This document shows positions 36,760-44,624 of a DNA stretch of 64,000 nt, piece after piece. Both the position numbers and the translations under genes were made by a program. The first letter of the stretch is position 1; the number at the start of each line of letters is the position of its first letter. Origin of the DNA: Bacillota bacterium. GTDB lineage: Bacteria > Bacillota > Clostridia > Acetivibrionales > DTU013. The stretch lies in assembly GCA_023411575.1 (NCBI GenBank), contig JAEYOP010000040.1, positions 186,001 through 250,000 of the forward strand. Reading direction: 5' to 3'. Below the pieces are notes generated by a model that was not told the DNA's origin, made no database searches, and saw only the letters and a list, made by a program, of their open reading frames with translations.

Positions 36760-38628
36760 CTAAAAGGCTGTGTTCTGTTTCCAATCCGCCGGTACACTGA
36801 TTATCACCGTTGTCCCTTCCCCGACCGTGCTGCGGATATCCAGCCCGTATCCCGCTCCAAAGTACCTTTTGATCCGGCCGTTTACGTTATAGATACCCAA
36901 GCCGCCTTTCCGGTCGGCTTTGAAGCTGTATTCGCCGCTCATCAGCAGCCTTCGGATCTCTTCCAGTTTTTCTTCGGAGATGCCCGCTCCGTTGTCCTTC
37001 ACGGAAATGATCCGCTTATCTTCCAGAACCATCGAGGAGATTCGGATCCGGTTTTCCTTTTTACTGCTCCGGAACCCGTGAATAATGGCATTTTCAATGA
37101 CCGGCTCGAAGGTAAACCGGACAATGTGGGATTCCATGGCATCCTCCCCCATTTCGTTTTCCAGCTCGATTCCCTTGCTGAACCTCAGATTGTGAATGGT
37201 CAGATAATTCTCTATATGCTTGATTTCTTCTTTTACCTTGACGTTGTAATCCGTATTCAGGTTATACCGGAAAACATTCGAAAGCGCTCGGGTCGCTTTC
37301 AGGATATTCCCCCTGGGATCCTCCGAAAACAACAGGCCTTTTATCATTTCCAGCGTGTTATATAAAAAGTGGGGATTGATCTGGGTCTGCAGGGCGCAAA
37401 GCTCCGCTTCCTTTTTCAGCATCTCCAGCTCATATTTTTCATTCCGGAGGACGCTTTCCTTTTTGTACTGCTCCTCCACCTCGTCCACCAGCTCCTTGAT
37501 CCTGCACACCATATGCCTGATGTGATGGGAAACCTGTCCTACCTCGTCATTTCCCGGAATATCCGCCACTGCGTTGAACCCTCCTTCCACAACGTTATCG
37601 ATTGCTTTTGACAGCATGGTGATTCTCTTGGTGACCAGCTTCGAAAACAAAAAGGTACCGATAAAGCCCAACGTGCACAAGCCCAGGGAAAGCACAAAAA
37701 TAAAATCCCTTATGCCGTTCGTTTTCTCTTTGAATTCCTTCTGGGGCATGCTTCCGATCACATACCATCCGAGCTTGTTGTTGTTGCTGTAAACCAGGAA
37801 TTCCTGCTGCCCGCCGATCGTTGCCGTAAAAGCGCCCTTCCTGTCCCCCTTTGCGACCACCTCGGATATTTTGGAGGCATAATCGCCCAGGTACTGCTTC
37901 TTGCTGCTGTCGTAATAGATCAGGTCCCCCGTATCCTTCGCCGTAAAAACCATGCCCGACTTCCCGAAGGTAACCGTATCAATAGAGCTGAATATCCTCT
38001 GGGTGCTTACATCCAGCCGCAATATGGCCATCGGCCTCTGGTCCAGGTCGTTGAACACGGTGGAATAGCAGGACAGCAGCGGTTTATCGCTGAGCTTCGA
38101 CCAGGTGCCGTCCTTTTCGTTCGTCCAGTAAAACCGCCCCAGGGGGCTGAATTTCAGCAGCGGCTTCACCCACGGGTCATTGCTGATTTCACTGGCGCTG
38201 AAAATGGCAGCATTGTCCCAGGGTATTTTGTCATCAAAGGAGAAAACCCTCAAATCGTTGATATCTTCATTCACATTCCGGAACGTGGTGATCTGGTTCC
38301 GTACCGCTTCGAAGTACAAAAGCATGTCGTTGTAATCATTGATCACTTCGGGAACCAGGGCGTCAAACCGGTCCCCCGCGTAGAACGACTTCATGGAGAT
38401 CTCAAATTCGTTTATATTGTAATCGATGTTATTATTGATCTGGTCCAGGACCTGCATCATGGAGTTGCCTGTTTCCCTGTTTAAAACGTTTTCCATTTTT
38501 TTGAACATGACAAAGCTTAACAGGATTGTAAAGGTTACTATTGAAATAGCTAAAAATAGAAACAGCTTTGTCCTGATTTTCAAATTATTCAAAAGGAAAA
38601 CGAACGCCTTGTACAGACCTTTATGCAT
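36760..38628 (-). CDS. Sensor histidine kinase, YesM type
   Basis: A 622-residue kinase. TM1 (about 20-42), an extracellular Cache-type sensor (about 45-295) and TM2 (about 300-320) are followed by HAMP. Then come NPHFLYNTLEMIKGLLF, with the phospho-His, and an ATPase domain (VIENAIIHGFRSS; DNGAGISEE; GLGIYNVNGR). The ATG at 38628 has GGGGAG four bases upstream; another in-frame ATG at 38646 has a weaker, closer site. A strong promoter lies 60 bp further upstream. It begins just after the glycyl-radical operon ends, so it might also respond to that operon's substrate. Confidence 0.92.
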   Translation of the reverse strand: MHKGLYKAFVFLLNNLKIRTKLFLFLAISIVTFTILLSFVMFKKMENVLNRETGNSMMQVLDQINNNIDYNINEFEISMKSFYAGDRFDALVPEVINDYNDMLLYFEAVRNQITTFRNVNEDINDLRVFSFDDKIPWDNAAIFSASEISNDPWVKPLLKFSPLGRFYWTNEKDGTWSKLSDKPLLSCYSTVFNDLDQRPMAILRLDVSTQRIFSSIDTVTFGKSGMVFTAKDTGDLIYYDSSKKQYLGDYASKISEVVAKGDRKGAFTATIGGQQEFLVYSNNNKLGWYVIGSMPQKEFKEKTNGIRDFIFVLSLGLCTLGFIGTFLFSKLVTKRITMLSKAIDNVVEGGFNAVADIPGNDEVGQVSHHIRHMVCRIKELVDEVEEQYKKESVLRNEKYELEMLKKEAELCALQTQINPHFLYNTLEMIKGLLFSEDPRGNILKATRALSNVFRYNLNTDYNVKVKEEIKHIENYLTIHNLRFSKGIELENEMGEDAMESHIVRFTFEPVIENAIIHGFRSSKKENRIRISSMVLEDKRIISVKDNGAGISEEKLEEIRRLLMSGEYSFKADRKGGLGIYNVNGRIKRYFGAGYGLDIRSTVGEGTTVIISVPADWKQNTAF

Positions 38629-38688
38629 GAGTCTCCCCTGTGCCATCCGCCTTCCGCAGCTTCATAAAATCCCTGCGGTTCTTCTCTG

Positions 38689-38726
38689 ATTATAGGAAAT
38701 CGGTGTACCTGTGTAAAGTTCACCGA
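38689..38726 (-). promoter_or_regulatory. Putative promoter with flanking inverted repeat for the third kinase operon
   Basis: On the minus strand TTTACA (38717-38712) and TATAAT (38694-38689) are separated by exactly 17 bases. An inverted repeat TCGGTG (38700-38705)/CACCGA (38721-38726) brackets the -35. This could be a regulator site. Confidence 0.65.
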
Positions 38727-38760
38727 CGATGTTTTGCCCTGGTAATTTATCCCCTCCGGA

Positions 38761-39669
38761 TCAATGATTATAAACGACTACCCGGATCCCCATCTCCTTC
38801 AGGCTGCTTTCGATTTTATCCAGAGCACTGTCGGCTACGGCCTGAACCTCATTGATCCGGTATTCCGTGCCGATGGCGGAGTACTTGTTCACGCCCAGCT
38901 TGTGATACGGCAGAAGATGAGCCTCTTCTACCCTGTTTTCTTTCAGAAGCCGTCCCAGCTTCTCTATATTGTCCGCTGAGGTATTGAGCCCCGGAATCAG
39001 CGGGATTCGTGCAATCAGTCTTTTTCCCGTTCCGGCTATCCTTCGGAAATTATCCAGGATCCGTTCATTGTCCTGCCCCGTAAGCTCTTTATGCCTGTCC
39101 GGATTCAGGTGCTTGATATCGAAAAGCACCAGATCCGTATGCTTCAAAACCATTTCATAAGAACTCCAGGGCGCGAAGCCGCAGGTCTCGATGGCGGTGT
39201 GTATGCCCGCTGCCTTGCACTCCTCCAGGATCCGGGAAGCGAATTCCGGCTGGGCCGTGGGCTCGCCGCCGCTTAAAGTGACGCCGCCTCCGGAATTCCG
39301 GTAAATATCGGCGTCCTTCCGGATTTCCTCCATCACCTCGGAAACCGTCCTGCTGTCCCCGGCCATTTCCAATGCTCCGGCAAAGCAGGCCCTGACGCAG
39401 TCCCCGCATAAGGTGCATTTCGCCCTGTCGATCCGGTTTCCCTCCGGGCCTGCCGTGATGGCGCCCACGGGACAGGCGGCAATGCACCGGCCGCAGCCTA
39501 TGCATTTTTGCCTGTGGAACAGCAAATCCGGCCCCATGCTCTGCGATTCCGGATTGCAGCACCAGAGACAGCGCAGCGGACAGCCTTTCAGAAAGACGAG
39601 GGACCGGATGCCGGGCCCGTCCTGGACGGAAAACCTTTGTATATTGATTACTCTGCCTGATTGATTCAT
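38761..39669 (-). CDS. Glycyl radical enzyme activase (radical SAM, PflA family)
   Basis: A 302-residue iron-sulfur enzyme that installs the glycyl radical on the neighbouring enzyme using S-adenosylmethionine. The radical-SAM cysteines are in LKGCPLRCLWCCN (CxxxCxxC, about residues 30-40). An inserted ferredoxin-like domain carries two CxxCxxCxxxCP-type clusters (CIGCGRCIAACP and CTLCGDCVRACF, about 57-95). This insert is found in activases of dehydratase- and decarboxylase-type enzymes and is absent from classical pyruvate formate-lyase activase. GGAxP-like GGEPTAQ is at about 134. The ATG has AGGAGG upstream. It follows the radical enzyme gene by 79 bp. Confidence 0.95.
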   Translation of the reverse strand: MNQSGRVINIQRFSVQDGPGIRSLVFLKGCPLRCLWCCNPESQSMGPDLLFHRQKCIGCGRCIAACPVGAITAGPEGNRIDRAKCTLCGDCVRACFAGALEMAGDSRTVSEVMEEIRKDADIYRNSGGGVTLSGGEPTAQPEFASRILEECKAAGIHTAIETCGFAPWSSYEMVLKHTDLVLFDIKHLNPDRHKELTGQDNERILDNFRRIAGTGKRLIARIPLIPGLNTSADNIEKLGRLLKENRVEEAHLLPYHKLGVNKYSAIGTEYRINEVQAVADSALDKIESSLKEMGIRVVVYNH

Positions 39670-39711
39670 GTGGACCTTCCTCCTGCTGCAAACAAACTGT
39701 TTTGATGGAAG

Positions 39712-39738
39712 GGCGAAGAGGACAGCATCCTCTTCGCC
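39712..39738 (-). terminator. Stem-loop between glycyl radical enzyme and activase genes
   Basis: GGCGAAGAGGA (39712-39722) and TCCTCTTCGCC (39728-39738) form a perfect eleven-base stem with a five-base loop. No U-run follows on the minus strand. It probably lowers activase expression relative to the radical enzyme or protects the upstream mRNA. Confidence 0.6.
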
Positions 39739-39748
39739 GCGGTTTTCC

Positions 39749-42187
39749 CTAAAATCGTTCTATTTCGGCGCGTCTTATGATATTATCCTGCACTTCCGCC
39801 GACAGGCTTGTGAAGTAGGCGCTGTAGCCCGCTACCCGGACAAGCAGGTCCTGGTATTTCTCCGGATTCTGCTGGGCGTCGCGCAGCGTTTCGCTCGAAA
39901 CCACGTTAAACTGGATGTGGTACCCTCCCTTTTCCTGGTAGGTTTTGATGAGGGAAGCGAGGTTCCTGGAGCCCTGGTCGCCTTCCAACGCCGACGGATG
40001 GAACCGCTGGTTGAGCAGCGTGCCGTTGGAAGCCAGCCGCTGGTCGATCTTGGCGGCGGAATTGATCACGGCGGAAGGACCTTTCTTATCCGCTCCCACC
40101 TGGGGAGAAAGACCGCCGTCCGCAAGCGGGAAGCCTGCAAGCCTTCCGGAAGGCAGCGCTCCGACAATGGCGCCGAAGGGCACGTTCGATATGACGGTAT
40201 AGATGCCGGGAGAGTGAACGCCTCCCCTGCGCGGGATGGTATATTTGGCAACCTCCTCGCACCAGATCCTGCCTATCTCGGCGACGATCCCGTCGACATA
40301 ATCGTCATCGTTTCCGTATTTGGGGGCTCTGTTCTGCAGCGCCTGCCTTTCCGCTTCCTTCCCTTCAAAGTTGGTATCGAGCATATCGATGATTTCTTTC
40401 ATGGTGAACAGCTTGTCTTCGAAAACCAGCTTCTTGATCGCCGCAAGGGAGTCCCCCACGTTCACTATGCCGACCGCCTGCGGACACAGCACATTGTAGC
40501 GGGTTCCGCCGCGGGTCGTATCCCGGCCGTTTTCAATCGGACTGAGGCAGAGCGAGGAGAAATAGGGCTGGGGAGTCAGTTCTCCATGGATCCAGTCCGC
40601 GGTGTTCATGATGATGGCGCCATGATACACAAAATATTTCAGTTGCTCGACGAAAGCCTCCCATACTTCCTCATAAGATGAAAATGTTTTGGGATCCCTG
40701 GTTGCAACGCCTATTCTCTGGCCCTTGTTCTTCCCGTACCGGCTGACGCCCTGGTTGAGCGCAAGCTCAAGCATCTTCGGAACGGTTACCCAGGCCGCGC
40801 CGCCATTGCCCCAGTTGTCTTCCCCCACTACCAGCTCCACGCAGCCGATAATGCAGAAATTGCGGGCATCCTTGAGGGATATGCCCCGGTTCATCAACGC
40901 GTCGATGGCGACCTTGTCCGTGAAATTCTGCGGCATGCCGATACCCGTTTTGATGACCTCCGCGGCCCGGATGCGCAGTTTTTCCGGCGTGCCTTCATGG
41001 TAGCGCACGGAAAGATTGGGCTGGATCAGGCGGATATGCTCCATGGCGTCCAGGCAGATATAGGACATCTCATTGGTCACATCCCGGCCGTTTTCGTCCA
41101 CCCCGCCGACAATCAGGTCCTGTCCGGTCGGATCGCCGGCCCAGTATCTGGCGCTGGCCGAATCGACGAACTGGTTGATCTCGCTGAACTTGACATACAG
41201 GCATTCGACCAGCTCCTGGGCTTCCTCCCGGGTGATGAGCTTCGCCTTGACATCCCTCTCGTAGAACGGATACATATACTGGTCGAACCGTCCGGGGGTC
41301 CAGGAATATCCGTCCTGTTCGATCCACTGCAATACGTGGGTGAAGAAGAACAACTGGCAGGCTTCCCGGAAATTCCTGGCGGGATTTTCCGAAACCCATT
41401 CGCTCATACGGGATATCTGCAGCAGTTCCTCCCTGCGTCCGGCATCCTTCTCCTTTTCCGCCAGTTCGGCGGCGTATGCGGTATAGCGCCTGCCGTATGT
41501 GATTGCTGCTTCCATGGCTATTTTTGCAGCCCGGTAGAAGTTATACTTTTCCTGGTCCTCGGGATTGCAGCCCAGGGATATCTTCGACAGCTTCCCGTCT
41601 ATATCGGCCATAATTCCCTTGAAGCCCTTGTTGAGAACCTTGCCGTAGGAGCAGTTCGCATGACCGATCCCGAAATTCAGGGGCAGGCCCGCGTTATAGA
41701 TCTCGGTCTGATAGACCTTCATGGTCTCCTCCGGAATCATGGAGGCAAACAGGTTCCATTTCCTGTGCTTCATCCAGTAGGGAACGTGCTTGCGGATTTC
41801 CTCCTTGGTCTCCTCCGTACATTTGTACGGATCCTGCGGCCTTACTTCAAACAGTTCAAGATCCTTTGCGATCCATTCCACATTATTTTCCGGGTATAGG
41901 ACGCCTCCCTTGATATATCTGCCGTTATTTCCCACGACAAGCTCGTCCGGCATGATCCGGAGGGTCATGTTCTCCACGATGTACTTGAAGGCCTTTGCCC
42001 TTCTGATCTGGATTTCCTCTCCTTCCGTCATCCGGTAGGCTTCCGTGATCAGCCTCATCCTTTCGAAATCCACTTCGGGCACCGTATCCAGAAGCCGCTT
42101 CTTCAGGCGTTCGCTTCTTGTCATATTCTCTACCTTTTTGGACATGAATTCGCTTACGTAACTTTTTTTATCTGACAGATGTGACAT
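39749..42187 (-). CDS. Glycyl radical enzyme of unknown substrate (dehydratase/lyase/decarboxylase class)
   Basis: An 812-residue oxygen-sensitive enzyme. The radical site is Gly787 in RVAGYSAYF, and the thiyl site is Cys449 in IIGCVE followed by Glu451. This C-x-E pattern separates it from pyruvate formate-lyase (which has Cys-Cys) and groups it with dehydratase, C-N/C-S lyase and arylacetate decarboxylase types. His176 (GIGHANCS) aligns with a substrate His of glycerol dehydratase. The second His is Tyr294 (DGYSWTPGR), and the conserved HD after the Cys is missing (GEDNWGNGG), so a diol dehydratase role is unlikely. AAAGGAGG precedes the ATG. It is co-transcribed with two small Cys proteins, a sugar-type importer and an activase. 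No microcompartment genes are present. The substrate is not recognised. Confidence 0.93.
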   Translation of the reverse strand: MSHLSDKKSYVSEFMSKKVENMTRSERLKKRLLDTVPEVDFERMRLITEAYRMTEGEEIQIRRAKAFKYIVENMTLRIMPDELVVGNNGRYIKGGVLYPENNVEWIAKDLELFEVRPQDPYKCTEETKEEIRKHVPYWMKHRKWNLFASMIPEETMKVYQTEIYNAGLPLNFGIGHANCSYGKVLNKGFKGIMADIDGKLSKISLGCNPEDQEKYNFYRAAKIAMEAAITYGRRYTAYAAELAEKEKDAGRREELLQISRMSEWVSENPARNFREACQLFFFTHVLQWIEQDGYSWTPGRFDQYMYPFYERDVKAKLITREEAQELVECLYVKFSEINQFVDSASARYWAGDPTGQDLIVGGVDENGRDVTNEMSYICLDAMEHIRLIQPNLSVRYHEGTPEKLRIRAAEVIKTGIGMPQNFTDKVAIDALMNRGISLKDARNFCIIGCVELVVGEDNWGNGGAAWVTVPKMLELALNQGVSRYGKNKGQRIGVATRDPKTFSSYEEVWEAFVEQLKYFVYHGAIIMNTADWIHGELTPQPYFSSLCLSPIENGRDTTRGGTRYNVLCPQAVGIVNVGDSLAAIKKLVFEDKLFTMKEIIDMLDTNFEGKEAERQALQNRAPKYGNDDDYVDGIVAEIGRIWCEEVAKYTIPRRGGVHSPGIYTVISNVPFGAIVGALPSGRLAGFPLADGGLSPQVGADKKGPSAVINSAAKIDQRLASNGTLLNQRFHPSALEGDQGSRNLASLIKTYQEKGGYHIQFNVVSSETLRDAQQNPEKYQDLLVRVAGYSAYFTSLSAEVQDNIIRRAEIERF

Positions 42188-42242
42188 AGCTGCCTCCTTT
42201 ATAAAACATTCTGTTTCCGATTCAAAGCTCCCCGGTTCTGCC

Positions 42243-42464
42243 CTAAAGCTCCCCGATCTCCTTGTAGCGCCGGATTCCCTTTCCGGCCCGGATCATGCCC
42301 CGCAGCGCTTCTATGGCGTCCTTCACCGGGCAGTCGTTGGAGCCCAGAAGACATTTTTCCAGTTCCCTCTCGCAGCAGCCGCACAGGGCTTCGCACCGTT
42401 CCAGCGCTTTTGCCGCCTTTTCATCCTCAAAGGTCTTGATTTCGTAATCCATAAAAAGTCTCAT
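42243..42464 (-). CDS. Small cysteine-rich protein, putative glycyl radical enzyme partner
   Basis: A 73-residue acidic, helical protein with six cysteines: Cys24, 28, 30, 31, 38 and 45. The spacing is C-x3-C-x-C-C-x6-C-x6-C, enough to bind an iron-sulfur cluster or zinc. GGGGGAGG lies eight bases before the ATG, and that ATG overlaps the upstream small gene's stop (ATGA). It directly precedes the radical enzyme gene. Small Fe-S subunits of similar size occur in benzylsuccinate synthase and 4-hydroxyphenylacetate decarboxylase, but I see no recognisable similarity to either. The function is unknown. Confidence 0.82.
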   Translation of the reverse strand: MRLFMDYEIKTFEDEKAAKALERCEALCGCCERELEKCLLGSNDCPVKDAIEALRGMIRAGKGIRRYKEIGEL

Positions 42465-42628
42465 GCTTTCGCCTCCCCCGGTTTCTTATCCTCTGCTTTT
42501 TTCATGGTAGCGACGGCTCTTTTTGCCACGGCTACATAGCAGGAATCCACATGCTTTTCGCAATTCAGGCACAGGTCGTCTATTGCCTCCGCCGCCTGCC
42601 GGACCAGTTGATCGTCATACTTCATCAT
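42461..42628 (-). CDS. Very small cysteine-containing protein, putative glycyl radical enzyme partner
   Basis: A 55-residue product (MMKYDDQLVRQAAEAIDDLC start) with three cysteines in a C-x2-C-x6-C pattern (about residues 20, 23, 30) and a lysine-rich tail. GGGAGG lies five bases before the double ATG at 42628/42625. The TGA overlaps the ATG of the 73-residue gene, so the two are translationally coupled. It lies 23 bp after the permease gene. The perfect ribosome site and coupling argue that it is real. Its size and position suggest a subunit or maturation partner of the radical enzyme; this is inferred. Confidence 0.75.
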   Translation of the reverse strand: MMKYDDQLVRQAAEAIDDLCLNCEKHVDSCYVAVAKRAVATMKKAEDKKPGEAKA

Positions 42629-42651
42629 TTCACCTCCCATCTTGAATCAAA

Positions 42652-43614
42652 CTATGCTTCCGCCCTGCCCATGGACAGATATCTCCAGGTCAGTGTTCCG
42701 AGAATAACCACTCCGTTGATCAAATACAAAACCCAGGTGTCGATTCCTAAAATCAGAAAGCCGTTCTTGATCGTAGCCAGAAAAAACGCACCGATGATGG
42801 TTCCCACAATGTTTCCCTTGCCGCCGGACATAAGGGTCCCGCCCATGACGGTGGCCGCGATGGCGGTCAGCATGTATTCCTGCAGCATGCCCGGCGTCGC
42901 GTTGGAGGCCTGGGCGGCGCCCATCATGCCGGCCATGAAGGAATAGCCCGCCGTCAGCAGAAAGGAGACGACGGTGATGGAACCGATTTTCAAGCCGGCA
43001 AATTTGGCGGCGTCCTTGTTGTCCCCCAGGAATTCGATATTTCTTCCGAATTTGGAGCGGTGCAGGATCACATAACCGACCGCCACCATCACGATCATCC
43101 AGAGCACGATGGTGGGGAAACCCCCGATATTGCCTGCGAATACATTGACAAAAGACTTCTGCGAAATGACGACCGCCCTGTGGTCCGTGACAATGTCCAT
43201 CAGGCCGGCGGCGATCATATTGGTCGCCAGCGTAATAACGATGCTGGGCAGGGAGGTTTTCACCAGGATCAGTCCGTTGACCAGCCCGAAAACCATCGTG
43301 ACCAGGAATGCCGCCGCCATGGAAGAGAGAACGGAGCGCCCGCTTTCAATCAGGACGCAGAAGACCGCCGCGGCCAGACCGGGCAGGGACTGGATGGAAA
43401 GATCGATTTCGCCCAGGGTAATTACGAATGTGACGCCGGCAGCCAGTACCGTAACGATGCTCATGGAGCGCAATATGGTGTAGAAGCTCGAAACGGACAG
43501 GAACCCTTTTGCCGTTATGGAAAACAAGATAAAAATCACAATTGTCGCCAGAATCAGAATGCCCTGCTGGGAAACTATTCTGTTTTTAAGTGCTGTGCCT
43601 CGTATGCTTTGCAT
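42652..43614 (-). CDS. Sugar-type ABC transporter permease (RbsC family)
   Basis: A 320-residue multi-pass permease. It carries the conserved VTFVITLGEIDLSIQSLPGL loop (about 60-79) and the GGTLMSGGKGNIVGTIIGAF region (about 258-277). It is the second of two non-identical permeases in the glycyl-radical operon and presumably forms a heterodimer with the one at 43630. GGGGGG precedes the ATG at 43614. The gap to the first small Cys gene is 23 bp. The transported compound is unknown but should be small and sugar- or polyol-like by family. Confidence 0.9.
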   Translation of the reverse strand: MQSIRGTALKNRIVSQQGILILATIVIFILFSITAKGFLSVSSFYTILRSMSIVTVLAAGVTFVITLGEIDLSIQSLPGLAAAVFCVLIESGRSVLSSMAAAFLVTMVFGLVNGLILVKTSLPSIVITLATNMIAAGLMDIVTDHRAVVISQKSFVNVFAGNIGGFPTIVLWMIVMVAVGYVILHRSKFGRNIEFLGDNKDAAKFAGLKIGSITVVSFLLTAGYSFMAGMMGAAQASNATPGMLQEYMLTAIAATVMGGTLMSGGKGNIVGTIIGAFFLATIKNGFLILGIDTWVLYLINGVVILGTLTWRYLSMGRAEA

Positions 43615-43629
43615 ACTATCCCCCCCAAA

Positions 43630-44595
43630 TTACGTGCGTTTCAGTTCGATCGCACGGTTTTCCATTACCGCGTTGGCGCTCAGGACAGCCAAAATAATGA
43701 TGCCGATGATAATATTCTGCATGAATGAGCTCATTGCCAGCATGAACAACCCGTTCTGGACCATCGTTACAAACAGGGCGCCGATAAAGGTGCCGATCAG
43801 GTTGGACTTGCCTCCCTTTACGGAGCTTCCGCCGATCAGGGCGACAACAATGGAATAGAGCATCAGGGATTCTCCAAAGCCCGCCCTCATGTAAGAGGAC
43901 CGCAGGGATTCCATCATCCCTGCAAAAAACACAAAGCACGCAGCCACGATAAAAGCCGCTGTGACATAAAGGCCGACATTGATGCCGTAGGACCTTGCCG
44001 CTTCCCTGTTGTCGCCGATGCAGTGCAGGCTCCGGCCGAATTTCGTCCTGTACAGAATAAACCATCCCACCGCCAGGAGAACGAACATCCACAGGATAAT
44101 GTTCTGGATACCGCCCGTCGTACCGCTGAACAGCTTGATCAGGACGTCGTTTTTCATCAATACAGGCTTGTTTGACGTGAGGGTCCTCGTCAACCCCATG
44201 GCAATGCCCTGTACGCCGAGAGTGGCTATAAAGCTCGGAATATTGGCCTTCGTTACCAGAACACCGTTTAACAGTCCGAGCGAGAGGGTTACAGCCAGCG
44301 CCACCGCAATTCCCAAAACAGCCGGCATTCCCCGTGTAATCAGCAGCGCAATCACGCAAGGCGCTATGGACATCATGGCGCCATTGGAAATATCGATTTC
44401 AGCCACCGTCAAGATGAAGGTGGCGCCGATTCCCAGAACACAAAGGGACGCCATGGACTGAAGGATCGCGACAAAATTGGAAGCGGAAAAAAAGCTCGGC
44501 TTCAGGATGGAAAACAACACAACAAATATCAGGATGGATAGGTACAGGATGATATTGCTGTTGGACCCCCGTATTTTTTTTGATATGGTACTCAT
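43630..44595 (-). CDS. Sugar-type ABC transporter permease (RbsC family)
   Basis: A 321-residue permease related to but clearly different from its downstream partner. ATFILTVAEIDISNGAMMSI (about 59-78) and GGSSVKGGKSNLIGTFIGAL (about 258-277) are the family motifs. In both permeases the acidic residue pair of the first loop is E-I-D, and the partner's is also preceded by Gly. GGAGG precedes the ATG at 44595. It lies 29 bp after the ATPase gene and 15 bp before the second permease gene. Confidence 0.9.
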   Translation of the reverse strand: MSTISKKIRGSNSNIILYLSILIFVVLFSILKPSFFSASNFVAILQSMASLCVLGIGATFILTVAEIDISNGAMMSIAPCVIALLITRGMPAVLGIAVALAVTLSLGLLNGVLVTKANIPSFIATLGVQGIAMGLTRTLTSNKPVLMKNDVLIKLFSGTTGGIQNIILWMFVLLAVGWFILYRTKFGRSLHCIGDNREAARSYGINVGLYVTAAFIVAACFVFFAGMMESLRSSYMRAGFGESLMLYSIVVALIGGSSVKGGKSNLIGTFIGALFVTMVQNGLFMLAMSSFMQNIIIGIIILAVLSANAVMENRAIELKRT

Positions 44596-44624
44596 TCCAA
44601 TGACCTCCGTCTCGAAAAAGCGGA

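Noticed and set aside
39749..42187. Pyruvate formate-lyase
   Set aside because: It has a single Cys followed by Val-Glu instead of the Cys-Cys pair, and its activase has the extra ferredoxin insert.
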